From: Candidatus Omnitrophota bacterium | GTDB lineage: Bacteria; Ratteibacteria; UBA8468; MWAK01 | Length of the DNA: 47,985 bases | Assembly: GCA_026387085.1 (NCBI GenBank) | Contig: JAPLMK010000093.1 | Coordinates: forward strand, 1-47,985 | Direction of reading: 5' to 3' | Shown here: in pieces, positions 15,722 to 24,093 of the stretch | Layout: every line of letters begins with the position of its first letter | How positions within the stretch are numbered: position 1 is the stretch's first letter | Translations under genes and position numbers: made by a program | The notes under the pieces: model-generated | Seen by the model: the letters and a program-made list of their open reading frames with translations, nothing else | Database searches by the model: none | What the model was told of the DNA's origin: nothing

Positions 15722-16122
15722 AAAAGTTTGTTGGGACGCAGGTATCCACAGAAACTTCCGGAAAATGCTAAACGAATACCACGGAGACACAGAAATCAGG
15801 AAACACGGAATAATTGCGTATTTAAAGTTAAAGATTTAGTATCTTATTGGCGATAAATAGCATCATTCTTGCAATTTCCTCTCCCCAGCGGGGAGAGGGC
15901 AAGGGTGAGGGGGGAATTGAAAATTAAGAAACCCCCTCATCCTCTACCTTCTCCCCCAAGGGAGAAGGGAAAAACTTTACGGAAATACTAAATTTACCTA
16001 TTTTTGGCTAATGAGATATAAGATGTAGTGAATTGCACTTTTCCGTGATTCGGTTTTTTCCGTGGTTCCGTGGTCAGGTTTCTTGAATATGTATCTGCGG
16101 TAATCTGCGTCCCAATAGCGTT
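15722..16122. repeat. Gene-free 401 bases filled with nested inverted copies of two repeats
   Basis: No gene is seen. An ACCACGGAGACAC-type repeat runs at 15776-15812 and an inverted copy (TTTTCCGTGGTTCCGTGGT) at 16060-16078, with a related part from 16040. Inside this pair lie a CTCTCCCC repeat with a perfect 9-bp hairpin at 15878-15898 and its inverted relative at 15931-15970. The layout is therefore outer pair around inner pair. It separates two convergent genes and may work as a bidirectional terminator, though long T-runs are lacking. Confidence 0.75.
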
Positions 16123-17097
16123 TTATCTTGCGTTCTTAACACACCGGAATCCCAGATTTGGCGAGGGCATCGTCCCCTTGAATTGCGCGAAAGAGGAAAG
16201 GCCCTCTGCGCCGTCTTCGAAAGAGCCGCCTTTTACCACCTTCCACCGCTGGCTGCCGGAACTGTAAGGAGTAGATGTCCATTCCCGGACGTTTCCGGCC
16301 AGGTCAAATACGCCAAAAGGGCTGCGGTCGTAGGGGAAGCTTCCTACCGACGCCGTGCTTCCTTTACCCTGGTTACCGTTGGCGGAATTCGGATTATAAT
16401 CATTTCCCCAGGGGAACATAAATCCTTCGTTGCCCCGGTTGGCTCGTTCCCATTCTTCTTTGGTCGGCAATCTTTTTTCCACCCATTTAGCATAATCTTC
16501 CGCATCCTGGTAAGAGACGTTGACAACCGGGTGGTCGGCTAAATCAGTAGGGTAGTTTCCGTTTTGCCAGATGTTGTATTTCAGACCCCGGGGGTCAGCC
16601 GGGGGCTTGTGCCCGGTTGCCCGGACAAAATCAGCATATTGTTGATTGGTAACTTCATGGATATCGATGGAAAAAGCAGAAACGTTGACTTTAACCGGCG
16701 TTCCGTTTTCATTCCAGCCCGCGATGTAATCTCCGGCCGGCACCAGAACCATATTTGCCGCGAAAGTTGAAGCCGGTGTTCCGCTTTGAGGCGTTCCGCC
16801 GGAAGACGCGGAACCGCCGCCGCTGATACCCGGTAATGCCAGCCCCGGGCTCGGACGCGGATAGGAAAGCCCGCCTTCTTCATTATTGCTGTTGGAAGTG
16901 GCAGAAACCCGGCCTAACCCCTGCGTTTTTTTGGCGATGTTCCTGGCAATCATTATGATGCCGATGATAACGGCCAGGAAGATTACGATTAAAAAGAAGG
17001 ATGTAATTGCGCGGGACACGGCGTTCTGTTTTTCTGAAGGGACCGCTATTTTTGTAACTTCGGCCGCGTCTTCTTCCGAAAGCAGGATGTGTGGCAT
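16123..17097 (-). CDS. Membrane-anchored formylglycine-generating-enzyme-like (SUMF1) protein
   Basis: The 324-residue protein has a cytoplasmic N-terminus, one membrane segment at residues 31-51, a Gly/Ser-rich linker and a FGE-sulfatase domain from about residue 113. Domain marks are MVLVPAGDYIAG, HEVTNQQYADFVRATGH, VSYQDAEDYAKW, RLPTKEEWERANRG and the end GGSFEDGA...LGFRC. Active FGE enzymes use a cysteine pair near the C-terminus; here only one Cys (in GFRCV) is seen there. So sulfatase activation is unlikely, and a binding or structural role is more likely. It is divergent from lysS and convergent with the TonB-like gene. Confidence 0.85.
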   Translation of the reverse strand: MPHILLSEEDAAEVTKIAVPSEKQNAVSRAITSFFLIVIFLAVIIGIIMIARNIAKKTQGLGRVSATSNSNNEEGGLSYPRPSPGLALPGISGGGSASSGGTPQSGTPASTFAANMVLVPAGDYIAGWNENGTPVKVNVSAFSIDIHEVTNQQYADFVRATGHKPPADPRGLKYNIWQNGNYPTDLADHPVVNVSYQDAEDYAKWVEKRLPTKEEWERANRGNEGFMFPWGNDYNPNSANGNQGKGSTASVGSFPYDRSPFGVFDLAGNVREWTSTPYSSGSQRWKVVKGGSFEDGAEGLSSFAQFKGTMPSPNLGFRCVKNAR

Positions 17098-17146
17098 ATT
17101 TTTTTATTCCAATTTTTTTCGAATATTATCCTAACGATTAAAATAT

Positions 17147-17175
17147 ATTATATCTTAAAAATAAGCAAAAAGCAA
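17147..17175 (-). promoter_or_regulatory. Sigma70-like promoter for the FGE-like gene
   Basis: On the minus strand TTGCTT (17175-17170) is followed after 17 bases by a perfect TATAAT (17152-17147). The start of transcription would lie near 17140, about 43 bases before the ATG at 17097. Confidence 0.55.
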
Positions 17176-17212
17176 AGGCAAGGGGCGTTAAGAATCGTGT
17201 GATATCAGAAAT

Positions 17213-17242
17213 TTGATTTTCCTGCTTGTTAAATTGTAAAAT
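17213..17242 (+). promoter_or_regulatory. Sigma70-like promoter for lysS
   Basis: TTGATT at 17213-17218 and TAAAAT at 17237-17242 are 18 bases apart. The -10 box ends only 9 bases before ATG 17252, so the message would be nearly leaderless. The promoter lies back to back with the one driving the FGE-like gene. Confidence 0.45.
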
Positions 17243-17251
17243 AAAGCAGTT

Positions 17252-18706
17252 ATGGCAGAAAAAGAACTGCTTCAAGAGCGGGAAGAGAAACTGAACGCGA
17301 TTATTGAGCGCGGCGTATCTCCTTACGGTGGTCGCTTTGACCGGAGCATTACGGCTCGGGAAGTAGCGGATGGCGCCGGAGATGTTCGGCTTGCCGGCAG
17401 GATTGTGACGATGCGCAATCACGGAAAGGCCGCCTTTGCGGATTTAGAGGACCTTTCCGGCCGCATCCAACTTTACCTTCAGCAGGACCTCCTCGGTTCT
17501 GTATTTGACCTGTACCAGTTACTGGATATCGGCGATATCGTCGGTATATCCGGAGAACCATTCCGCACCAGAACCGGCCAGTTGACCGTCAAGGTTAAGG
17601 AATTGACGCTCCTTTCCAAGTCAAGCCGTCCCCTTCCGGAAAAATGGCACGGCCTGAAGGATGTCGAAACCAGGTTTAGGCAGCGGTATCTTGATTTGAT
17701 TTCCAACCCGGAAGTGCGGGAAGTTTTTGTCGCCCGCAGTCTCATTGTCAGCCATATCCGGCAACGCCTGAACGCGGAAGGTTTTCTGGAGGTGGAAACG
17801 CCGATGATGCACCCGATTGCGGGTGGAGCGGAGGCCAGACCGTTTGTTACCCACCATAATACTCTGGATATGGAACTTTATCTGCGTATCGCCCCGGAAT
17901 TATATCTGAAACGGCTTTTGGTCGGCGGTTTGGAAAAAGTTTACGAGATAAACCGTTCGTTTCGCAACGAAGGCATTTCACCGCTTCACAATCCGGAGTT
18001 TACCATGCTGGAGCTTTATCTGGCATACGCTGATTACAACCGGATGGCGGAAGTTGCCGAAGGCCTGATTTTGCATTTACTGGAGACCAACATTCCCGGC
18101 GTGAACCGTCTGGGGAATAAGGTGAATTATCAGGGGGCAGAAGTTGATATGTCTCCTCCCTGGCGCCGGGCGACTTTATCCGACCTGATGAAAGAATATG
18201 CCGGTATCAGCGATTTGCGGGACCGGGCAAAATTGCTTGCTTGTCTTCAAAAAGAAGGGGCGCCGTGTACCGGAACGGAAACGGTTTTCGATCTGCTGGA
18301 TACTCTTTTTAAATTAAAAGTTCAGCCGAAACTGGTATCGCCTGTTTTTGTGATGGATTATCCCCGGGAGATTTCGCCTTTGGCGAAGAGCAAGCCGGAG
18401 GACGCCGAGACGGTTGAACGGTTTGAACTTTTTATCGCCGGGATGGAAATCGGCAACGCTTACTCGGAATTGAACGACCCGAAGGAACAGCATCGCCGTT
18501 TCGCGGAAGAAGTTAAGCATAACCGCCCGGACCGTTCCAAGTCAGTGGATGAAGATTATATTCTCGCTCTTTCTTACGGAATGCCGCCGGCCGGCGGCCT
18601 GGGTATCGGCATTGACCGTCTGGTGATGTTCTTGACGAATCAGCCCTCCATCCGCGAAGTAATCCTTTTCCCGCTCCTGCGGCCTCAGGCGGTAATTCCC
18701 AAATAA
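17252..18706 (+). CDS. lysS: Lysyl-tRNA synthetase, class II
   Basis: The enzyme charges tRNA-Lys in the cytoplasm. The 484-residue length is standard. An N-terminal OB-fold anticodon-binding domain (VRLAGRIVTMRNHGKAAF) is followed by the class II core. Motif 2 appears as SFRNEGISPLHNPEF near residues 233-248 and motif 3 as GIGIDRLVMFL near 450-460. ATG 17252 is the only sensible start. The stop shares a base with the next gene (TAATG). Confidence 0.97.
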   Translation: MAEKELLQEREEKLNAIIERGVSPYGGRFDRSITAREVADGAGDVRLAGRIVTMRNHGKAAFADLEDLSGRIQLYLQQDLLGSVFDLYQLLDIGDIVGISGEPFRTRTGQLTVKVKELTLLSKSSRPLPEKWHGLKDVETRFRQRYLDLISNPEVREVFVARSLIVSHIRQRLNAEGFLEVETPMMHPIAGGAEARPFVTHHNTLDMELYLRIAPELYLKRLLVGGLEKVYEINRSFRNEGISPLHNPEFTMLELYLAYADYNRMAEVAEGLILHLLETNIPGVNRLGNKVNYQGAEVDMSPPWRRATLSDLMKEYAGISDLRDRAKLLACLQKEGAPCTGTETVFDLLDTLFKLKVQPKLVSPVFVMDYPREISPLAKSKPEDAETVERFELFIAGMEIGNAYSELNDPKEQHRRFAEEVKHNRPDRSKSVDEDYILALSYGMPPAGGLGIGIDRLVMFLTNQPSIREVILFPLLRPQAVIPK

Positions 18707-18903
18707 TGGAAAAAGAACGAAAAGTAATCTGGCTGGAGAACGCTTTGATTATTATGGCGATTGCCGCCCTGTGGCCGGCTATTTTGCAGTGGCCCGATCG
18801 GGTAACCAAGCCGTTTCTTTACCTGGCGCTGGTTACAATGGCGGTTATTTCCCGGCGCCGGTGGCGCCGGTTGATGAGTATCAAGAAAGATAAAAACCAA
18901 TAA
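18706..18903 (+). CDS. Small two-segment membrane protein, unknown function
   Basis: The 65-residue product starts in a TAATG overlap with lysS, which supports real translation. Two hydrophobic stretches (about residues 13-27 and 36-47) are separated by a short loop with QWPDRVTKP, and the tail is very basic (RRRWRRLM). I do not recognise a family. A coupled small membrane protein is all that can be said. Confidence 0.6.
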   Translation: MEKERKVIWLENALIIMAIAALWPAILQWPDRVTKPFLYLALVTMAVISRRRWRRLMSIKKDKNQ

Positions 18904-18907
18904 ATAT

Positions 18908-19111
18908 AGCGCGACCCTTTCCGGGTCGTGGCGGATTAAATGAAACTAAGTTATTTTAAATAGAATACCACGGAAGCACGGTCGTCAGACTTCGCCGAAC
19001 TCTGGCGAGAAGAATGGAGACACGGAATAAAGCAATTTATAATAAAAAGAACTAACATGAATTAAATCTTTTTTCAGTGCTTCCGCATTTTTCTGTGTTT
19101 CCGTGGTAAGG
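18908..19111. repeat. Repeat-filled gap: GCGCGACCC hairpin plus two inverted ACCACGGA copies
   Basis: The 244-base gap 18904-19147 has no gene. A GACCC-TTTCC-GGGTC hairpin (18913-18927) belongs to the GCGCGACCC family also found inside trpE. An ACCACGGAAGCACGG copy starts near 18965 and runs to GAGACACGGAATAA near 19027; the inverted counterpart (TTCTGTGTTTCCGTGGT) ends near 19108. Confidence 0.7.
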
Positions 19112-19147
19112 TTGTGTGGTTATTTTCAAGAAAAATAAACTGTTGCA

Positions 19148-19693
19148 ATGAAAAAGGAAATCAGTTCCTGGGCAAAAGTTATTTTTGCCTGCGGTTTGTT
19201 GATTTGGATCGGCCTTTTCACTAATTTCATCATCCGGCCGGGCGAGAACCGTCCAGCCAAGGAACAGGAGAAAAAAGGGGACCTTTTTTTCAATGAAGGC
19301 AAGCCGGAGAAAGCGCTTGCTTGCTGGCGAAGCGCCATAGTATTGGCTCCGAAACAGCGGTCTCCTTACGAAAAGATTTCGGCTTATTATCTCTTGCAGG
19401 GCCAATGGTTGGAGGCGAGGAAGATTACGGAAATCGGTTTGACACAATTGCCGTCATGTGCTAATCTTTACTTTAATTTAGGTTTGAGTTATTATTTTAG
19501 CGGGGACTATCTTCGGGCAAAAGAGAATTTCGGGCGCGTGATAAAACTTGATTCGTATTATCCCGACGCTCATTATTTTTTGGGTCTGATTTATCGCAAA
19601 GAAAACAAGCCGGCGGAAGCGGATAAGGAGTTTATCCGGGAAGTGAACCTGGACCCGACCAGCCGTCGCGCCTGGAAAGAAATCCGAAAATAA
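19148..19693 (+). CDS. Membrane-anchored tetratricopeptide-repeat protein
   Basis: The 181-residue protein has a signal-anchor at about residues 9-28 and then at least three TPR units, such as GDLFFNEGKPEKALACWRSA, LYFNLGLSYYFSGDYLRAKE and AHYFLGLIYRKENKPAEADK. TPR domains mediate protein contacts; the partner is unknown. It stands 15 bases before the M28-like gene on the same strand, so the TPR, M28-like, FtsX and OPT-like genes may be one operon. Confidence 0.85.
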   Translation: MKKEISSWAKVIFACGLLIWIGLFTNFIIRPGENRPAKEQEKKGDLFFNEGKPEKALACWRSAIVLAPKQRSPYEKISAYYLLQGQWLEARKITEIGLTQLPSCANLYFNLGLSYYFSGDYLRAKENFGRVIKLDSYYPDAHYFLGLIYRKENKPAEADKEFIREVNLDPTSRRAWKEIRK

Positions 19694-19708
19694 ACACTGA
19701 CAATCCTT

Positions 19709-21322
19709 ATGAATATTTTCAAAAGAATTCCGGCCATTTTTCTGTTTTTTGGTTTTCTTCTTTTCTCTTCCGGAGCCGCGCAATCATCGGTTTCGGAAGA
19801 TGTTGCTTATTTTTCTTCCCTGTCTTCGCGGGTACCCGGTTATCCGGGAAATAAGGCGGCCGCCGATTATATTGAGGCGCGTTTCCGGTCGCTCGGCCTG
19901 CAGCAAATTAAGAGGGAAGGTTATCTGGTAACCGTGCCGGTGGAAGAGTCCTCTGTTCTGGAGTGTCAGGGGAAGAAGGTAAAAATCTCGGCGCTCTGGC
20001 CGAATCACGTGCGCACCTCTACCGTGCCGCCGGAAGGAATTACCGGAACCCTGGTTTACGGCGGAGACGGTTCCCTGGTTAATTATTCGGGAAATGACCT
20101 GAAGGGCGCGATTGTTCTCTTGGATTTTAACTGTGGATTTCGCTGGTTGGACGCCGGCTTGCTCGGTGCCCAGGCGGTTATTTTTATTGCGCCGGATGAT
20201 ACGACTTTCTTTGAAGCCCGCCGGAAGTTTTTGAGCATGCCGTTGGACTTACCCCGGTTTTATATCACCCGTCAAGATGCGGATATTTTGCTTTCCGGCC
20301 TGAGCCGCGCCCGAAACACCAAGATGGTAAAACCGGTTCCGGCGAAGCTTTCCTGCCGGCAGAATTGGCAGGCGGCACCGGCCGAAAATATTCTGGGATA
20401 CATTCGCGGCACCGACCCGAAACTGAAAGACGACATTATCTGTCTTTCCGCCTATTACGATTCAATTTCAGTTGTTCCTTCGCTGGCGCCCGGCGCGGAC
20501 CAGGCCAGCAGTATTGCCGGATTTCTTGATCTTGCGGCTTACTTTAGCCAGAATCCTCCCAAGCGGACTATTCTTTTTCTGGCTACCGGCAGTCATTTTC
20601 AGACCCTGCGGGGCATGGGTGATTTTGTTACCAGGCATTACCGCAAAGAAAGAACTTTTTTAACCAAAGACCTGGAGCCGATCAACATCCGGCTTCTGGT
20701 CGGGCTGGAACTTTCCAGCCACTCCGACCTTCTGGCAACCTACTCTAACGGGCTCAGCACTAATTTATACGCTCAGCGTTATTTCGCGCCTTTTGCCAAG
20801 AAATTTCTGGAATATGTTCCGGCTGCTTTTTCCGGTAAACTGCTTAACGGCGTCAGTCCGGAAAAAGGCGTGGCTTTTTCCGCTTTTCTGCCGGAGAGTA
20901 TCAGCACCGACGGTTCCCTTTCTCTTTTGGCCGGACTGCCTTCCCTCTCTTTTGTAACCGTTTATGATAACCGGCGTTATTTTGATACCCCGTTGGATGT
21001 TGCCGCCCGCACGAACAGCGCCAAGTTGGCCGGACAGGTTGAATTACTGCGCCAGCTGTTGAACCGGGCGTTTAATGATTCCGAATTTTTCCCGGAGGGC
21101 GTGCTTGAGTTTAAAGATACGATGCGCACCTTGAAAGGCCGCATCGTCTCTTTTGACCCTAAGGCCGGTTTTGTTCCCAACCAGCCGATAGCAAACGCAA
21201 TTGTTGCCCCCAGGATTCCCCCCACCGTTTCTTATCAAAACCGCAAGAGCGCTTACGGAGTCCGGGGTGAATATTTAGAATTGACTGACGCCAAAGGCCG
21301 GTTACACCCCAATCCCAAATGA
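19709..21322 (+). CDS. Secreted M28-peptidase-like protein, probably inactive
   Basis: The 537-residue protein has a signal peptide of about 25 residues, an M28-type start (SRVPGYPGNKAAADYIEARF), an inserted protease-associated-like region and the M28 core. Active M28 enzymes carry His-x-Asp-Ser, Gly-Ala-Asp-Asp and Glu-Glu. Here the first reads AYYDS (near residue 248), the second GADQASS (near 261), and the third is replaced by GSHFQT. Most zinc ligands are therefore lost. The C-terminus looks like the first half of a carboxypeptidase-regulatory-like beta domain that may continue in the next gene. It overlaps that gene by ATGA. Confidence 0.75.
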   Translation: MNIFKRIPAIFLFFGFLLFSSGAAQSSVSEDVAYFSSLSSRVPGYPGNKAAADYIEARFRSLGLQQIKREGYLVTVPVEESSVLECQGKKVKISALWPNHVRTSTVPPEGITGTLVYGGDGSLVNYSGNDLKGAIVLLDFNCGFRWLDAGLLGAQAVIFIAPDDTTFFEARRKFLSMPLDLPRFYITRQDADILLSGLSRARNTKMVKPVPAKLSCRQNWQAAPAENILGYIRGTDPKLKDDIICLSAYYDSISVVPSLAPGADQASSIAGFLDLAAYFSQNPPKRTILFLATGSHFQTLRGMGDFVTRHYRKERTFLTKDLEPINIRLLVGLELSSHSDLLATYSNGLSTNLYAQRYFAPFAKKFLEYVPAAFSGKLLNGVSPEKGVAFSAFLPESISTDGSLSLLAGLPSLSFVTVYDNRRYFDTPLDVAARTNSAKLAGQVELLRQLLNRAFNDSEFFPEGVLEFKDTMRTLKGRIVSFDPKAGFVPNQPIANAIVAPRIPPTVSYQNRKSAYGVRGEYLELTDAKGRLHPNPK

Positions 21323-24087
21323 TGCTGGAGGCCTTTTATCTGAATCCGGAGAGCGGCCGGATTGTGATGGCCCCGGACCGGGGGGTGAACGGCGCGGAAA
21401 ATTACCCGATGATTTTCAAGTTTGATTCACCGGTTAAAGAGTGGTCGACGGTTCTTTTTAACTGTATCAGCACTAATCTCTATGATTTTGTTGACCCCAG
21501 GTATTTAATCGGATTGGATAAGATGGGTGTTTTTAATTCCGCTAATTCTATTCCGCCTGCTTACGGTTTTTCCTACCTGGAGGCGGTAACCAATTTTTGG
21601 AGTTGGTCTTCCGAGGTGGAGCCGGTGGCGGTTGTTTATTCTGAACCGGGCATGGTGATTAAGATTGTCGGAGAAGCCGGCCCCCTGGGCAAAAGAATTC
21701 TGCTTTTAAATTCTCCTGATGGGAAAACCAAAACTAATTCCGAAGGTGTGGGTTACGATGTAACCAGCGATCCGTCTCTGCTCACGCTTACGCCTTACCG
21801 GGCCTGCCGGGACATGATTAACCTCAATGAATATCGAATTTTAAATTTTAAGCAATTCGGTATTTCCAACGACCGGCTGACGATCCTGCACGAAGAGGCA
21901 AAGAAATGGTTTTCCGTCGCATCCGAAAACATGGCCCAGTTTAACTGGTTTTCGTTCCTGACTAACAGCCGGCGGGCGGTGGGTCTGGAGTCCCGGGCCT
22001 ATCCGGATGTGCGGGCCACCACCAATGATGTCATCAAAGGGCTTATTTTCTATTTTGTTATTCTGCTGCCTTTTGCTTTCTTCAGCGAGCGGCTCTTTTT
22101 CGGATTTACCGATATTCGGAAACAGATTGCCGGAATCTTTGCCATGTTTTTATTTGTTTATGCCGCGTTGCGTTTCGTTCATCCCGGTTTCCGTCTGAGC
22201 AGCAGTCCGGAGATTATTTTGCTGGCGTTTATCATTCTTTCCCTGTCCGTCCTGGTTATCTCTTTGGTTGCCGGTAAATTTGAAGAGCAGATGCAGCGCT
22301 TGAAGCGCGAACGGTCCAAGGTCTACGAAACGGACGTGGGACGCATTGCCGCCACCGGGGTGGCTTTTAATCTGGGAATCGCCAACATGAAACGGCGGAA
22401 ACTCCGCACGACTCTTACGGCGATTACGCTGGTGCTGTTGACTTTTACGGTTATTTCCTTTACTTCCATCAAGAGTTTCCTTCGTTTTAATCAGGTGTCC
22501 AAAAGTAATCCGGCCGCTTACGAAGGATTGATGATCCGGGACCGCACCTGGTCTCCGATGGAAGAACCGGGTTACGAATATATTAAGAATGAGTTTTCCG
22601 AGAAAGCGGTTGTGGCGCCCCGTTCCTGGCTGATGAACCCGATCCTCGAAGAGAAGACCTTTATTCGCGTGGCGTGCGGAAAACAGGAGACGTTTGCATT
22701 GGGGTTGCTGGGCGTGACCATTCAGGAACCGCTGATTACCGGTTTTGACCGCTTTCTGGTGGCCGGAAAATGGTTTGAAAATGATACGGAAAACGCGGCT
22801 ATTATTTCGGAAAAGATGGCGAAGAATCTCAACGTTTCTCTTTCGGAGCCGGGCCGGGATGAAATAACGATTTTCGGAGAGGGGATTGTTTCGGATACGA
22901 AACTGGATGATTACAGCGACCTGGATGGCGAGCGGCTGACACCGGTTAATTTTGCGGTTATGCCCAGCCAGGCGATGCAAAAATTCAAGATGGAGCGTAC
23001 TGCCAAGGTGATGGCCGGGGGAGGAAAAACTGAAACATTCACCCACCAGGAAGCGTCTAACGTGGTCATCGTGCCGTTTAATTTCCTGCGCCAGCGCGGA
23101 GGCACTGTCCAGTCAATTGCCGTTAAATTTAAACCCGGTTACGAAACCCGGAAAGAGATTGAAGATTTTGTTTCCCGGCTGGCAGTGACGATATTTGCCG
23201 GAATAGGCGGCAAGACCTCGGTCTATTCGTCCCTGGAGTTGACTTCTTTTTCCGGAATCGGTAATCTTTTTATCCCGATTTTGATTGCCAGCCTGATTGT
23301 TCTCAACACGATGATGGGCGCGGTTTATGAACGTATCCGGGAAATTGGTATTTACAGCAGCGTGGGCTTAGCGCCCAGCCATATTGCCGCTCTTTTCTTT
23401 GCGGAGGCCTGCGTCTATTCGGTTCTGGGCGCGGTAGCCGGTTATCTGCTGGGCCAGGTGGTTACCAAGGTACTGATGGCGGCCGGCCTGCTCAAAGGCC
23501 TGACGCTTAACTATTCCTCTCTTTCGGCTGTCAGTTCGACTATTATTGTTATGGCCGTTGTCTTCCTTTCTACTATTTTTCCGGCTCGGAAGGCTTCACA
23601 GATGTCTGTTCCGGATGTTACGCGAAGATGGGTTTTGCCTAAGCCGGACGGAGATATCTGGTTTTTTGATTTTCCGTTTACGGTCGGAGAAAGCGAAGTT
23701 CTGGGTTTGATGACCTTTTTGCGTAATTATTTTTCATCTTATTCCATTGAGGCGGTCGGTTCTTTTTATACCGCCGACAATAGATTGTTTGAGGAAACCG
23801 GTCCCAAAGGAAAGTCCTACGCGGCTTCCTGCCGCGTCTATCTCTCGCCGTTTGACCTGGGCGTGAGCCAGCAGTTTAAACTTTCGGCGTTTCCGGTAGG
23901 GGAGTTTGGATTTTACGGAATAGAAGTCCGCTTGGAACGGGAAAGCGGGGAGGGGAGTGACTGGCAGCGGTTAAACCGGAGATTTCTGGACAGTATCCGG
24001 AAGCAATTTTTAGTCTGGCGGACCATAAACAAGGAGATTAAACAGGGGTACCGGCAGGAAGGTGAAAAAGAACTGAAGAAGGGGTAA
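21319..24087 (+). CDS. FtsX/MacB-type permease with large N-terminal extension
   Basis: The 922-residue protein starts in an ATGA overlap with the M28-like gene. Residues 1-230 are soluble and begin with beta-rich sequence (LEAFYLNPESGRIVMAP). Three membrane segments follow near 233-310. A standard FtsX core starts with LGIANMKRRKLRTTLTAITL; it has a periplasmic domain and the signature ERIREIGIYSSVGLAPSHI in the last membrane group. About 150 cytoplasmic residues close it. FtsX permeases work with an ABC ATPase, and none is visible here. Missing signal peptide at this start fits a gene split from its upstream partner. Confidence 0.85.
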   Translation: MMLEAFYLNPESGRIVMAPDRGVNGAENYPMIFKFDSPVKEWSTVLFNCISTNLYDFVDPRYLIGLDKMGVFNSANSIPPAYGFSYLEAVTNFWSWSSEVEPVAVVYSEPGMVIKIVGEAGPLGKRILLLNSPDGKTKTNSEGVGYDVTSDPSLLTLTPYRACRDMINLNEYRILNFKQFGISNDRLTILHEEAKKWFSVASENMAQFNWFSFLTNSRRAVGLESRAYPDVRATTNDVIKGLIFYFVILLPFAFFSERLFFGFTDIRKQIAGIFAMFLFVYAALRFVHPGFRLSSSPEIILLAFIILSLSVLVISLVAGKFEEQMQRLKRERSKVYETDVGRIAATGVAFNLGIANMKRRKLRTTLTAITLVLLTFTVISFTSIKSFLRFNQVSKSNPAAYEGLMIRDRTWSPMEEPGYEYIKNEFSEKAVVAPRSWLMNPILEEKTFIRVACGKQETFALGLLGVTIQEPLITGFDRFLVAGKWFENDTENAAIISEKMAKNLNVSLSEPGRDEITIFGEGIVSDTKLDDYSDLDGERLTPVNFAVMPSQAMQKFKMERTAKVMAGGGKTETFTHQEASNVVIVPFNFLRQRGGTVQSIAVKFKPGYETRKEIEDFVSRLAVTIFAGIGGKTSVYSSLELTSFSGIGNLFIPILIASLIVLNTMMGAVYERIREIGIYSSVGLAPSHIAALFFAEACVYSVLGAVAGYLLGQVVTKVLMAAGLLKGLTLNYSSLSAVSSTIIVMAVVFLSTIFPARKASQMSVPDVTRRWVLPKPDGDIWFFDFPFTVGESEVLGLMTFLRNYFSSYSIEAVGSFYTADNRLFEETGPKGKSYAASCRVYLSPFDLGVSQQFKLSAFPVGEFGFYGIEVRLERESGEGSDWQRLNRRFLDSIRKQFLVWRTINKEIKQGYRQEGEKELKKG

Positions 24088-24093
24088 TCGTTT

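Noticed and set aside
16183..16542. Plus-strand reading frames across 16183-16770
   Set aside because: They are antisense to the FGE-like gene, whose domain motifs are clear.
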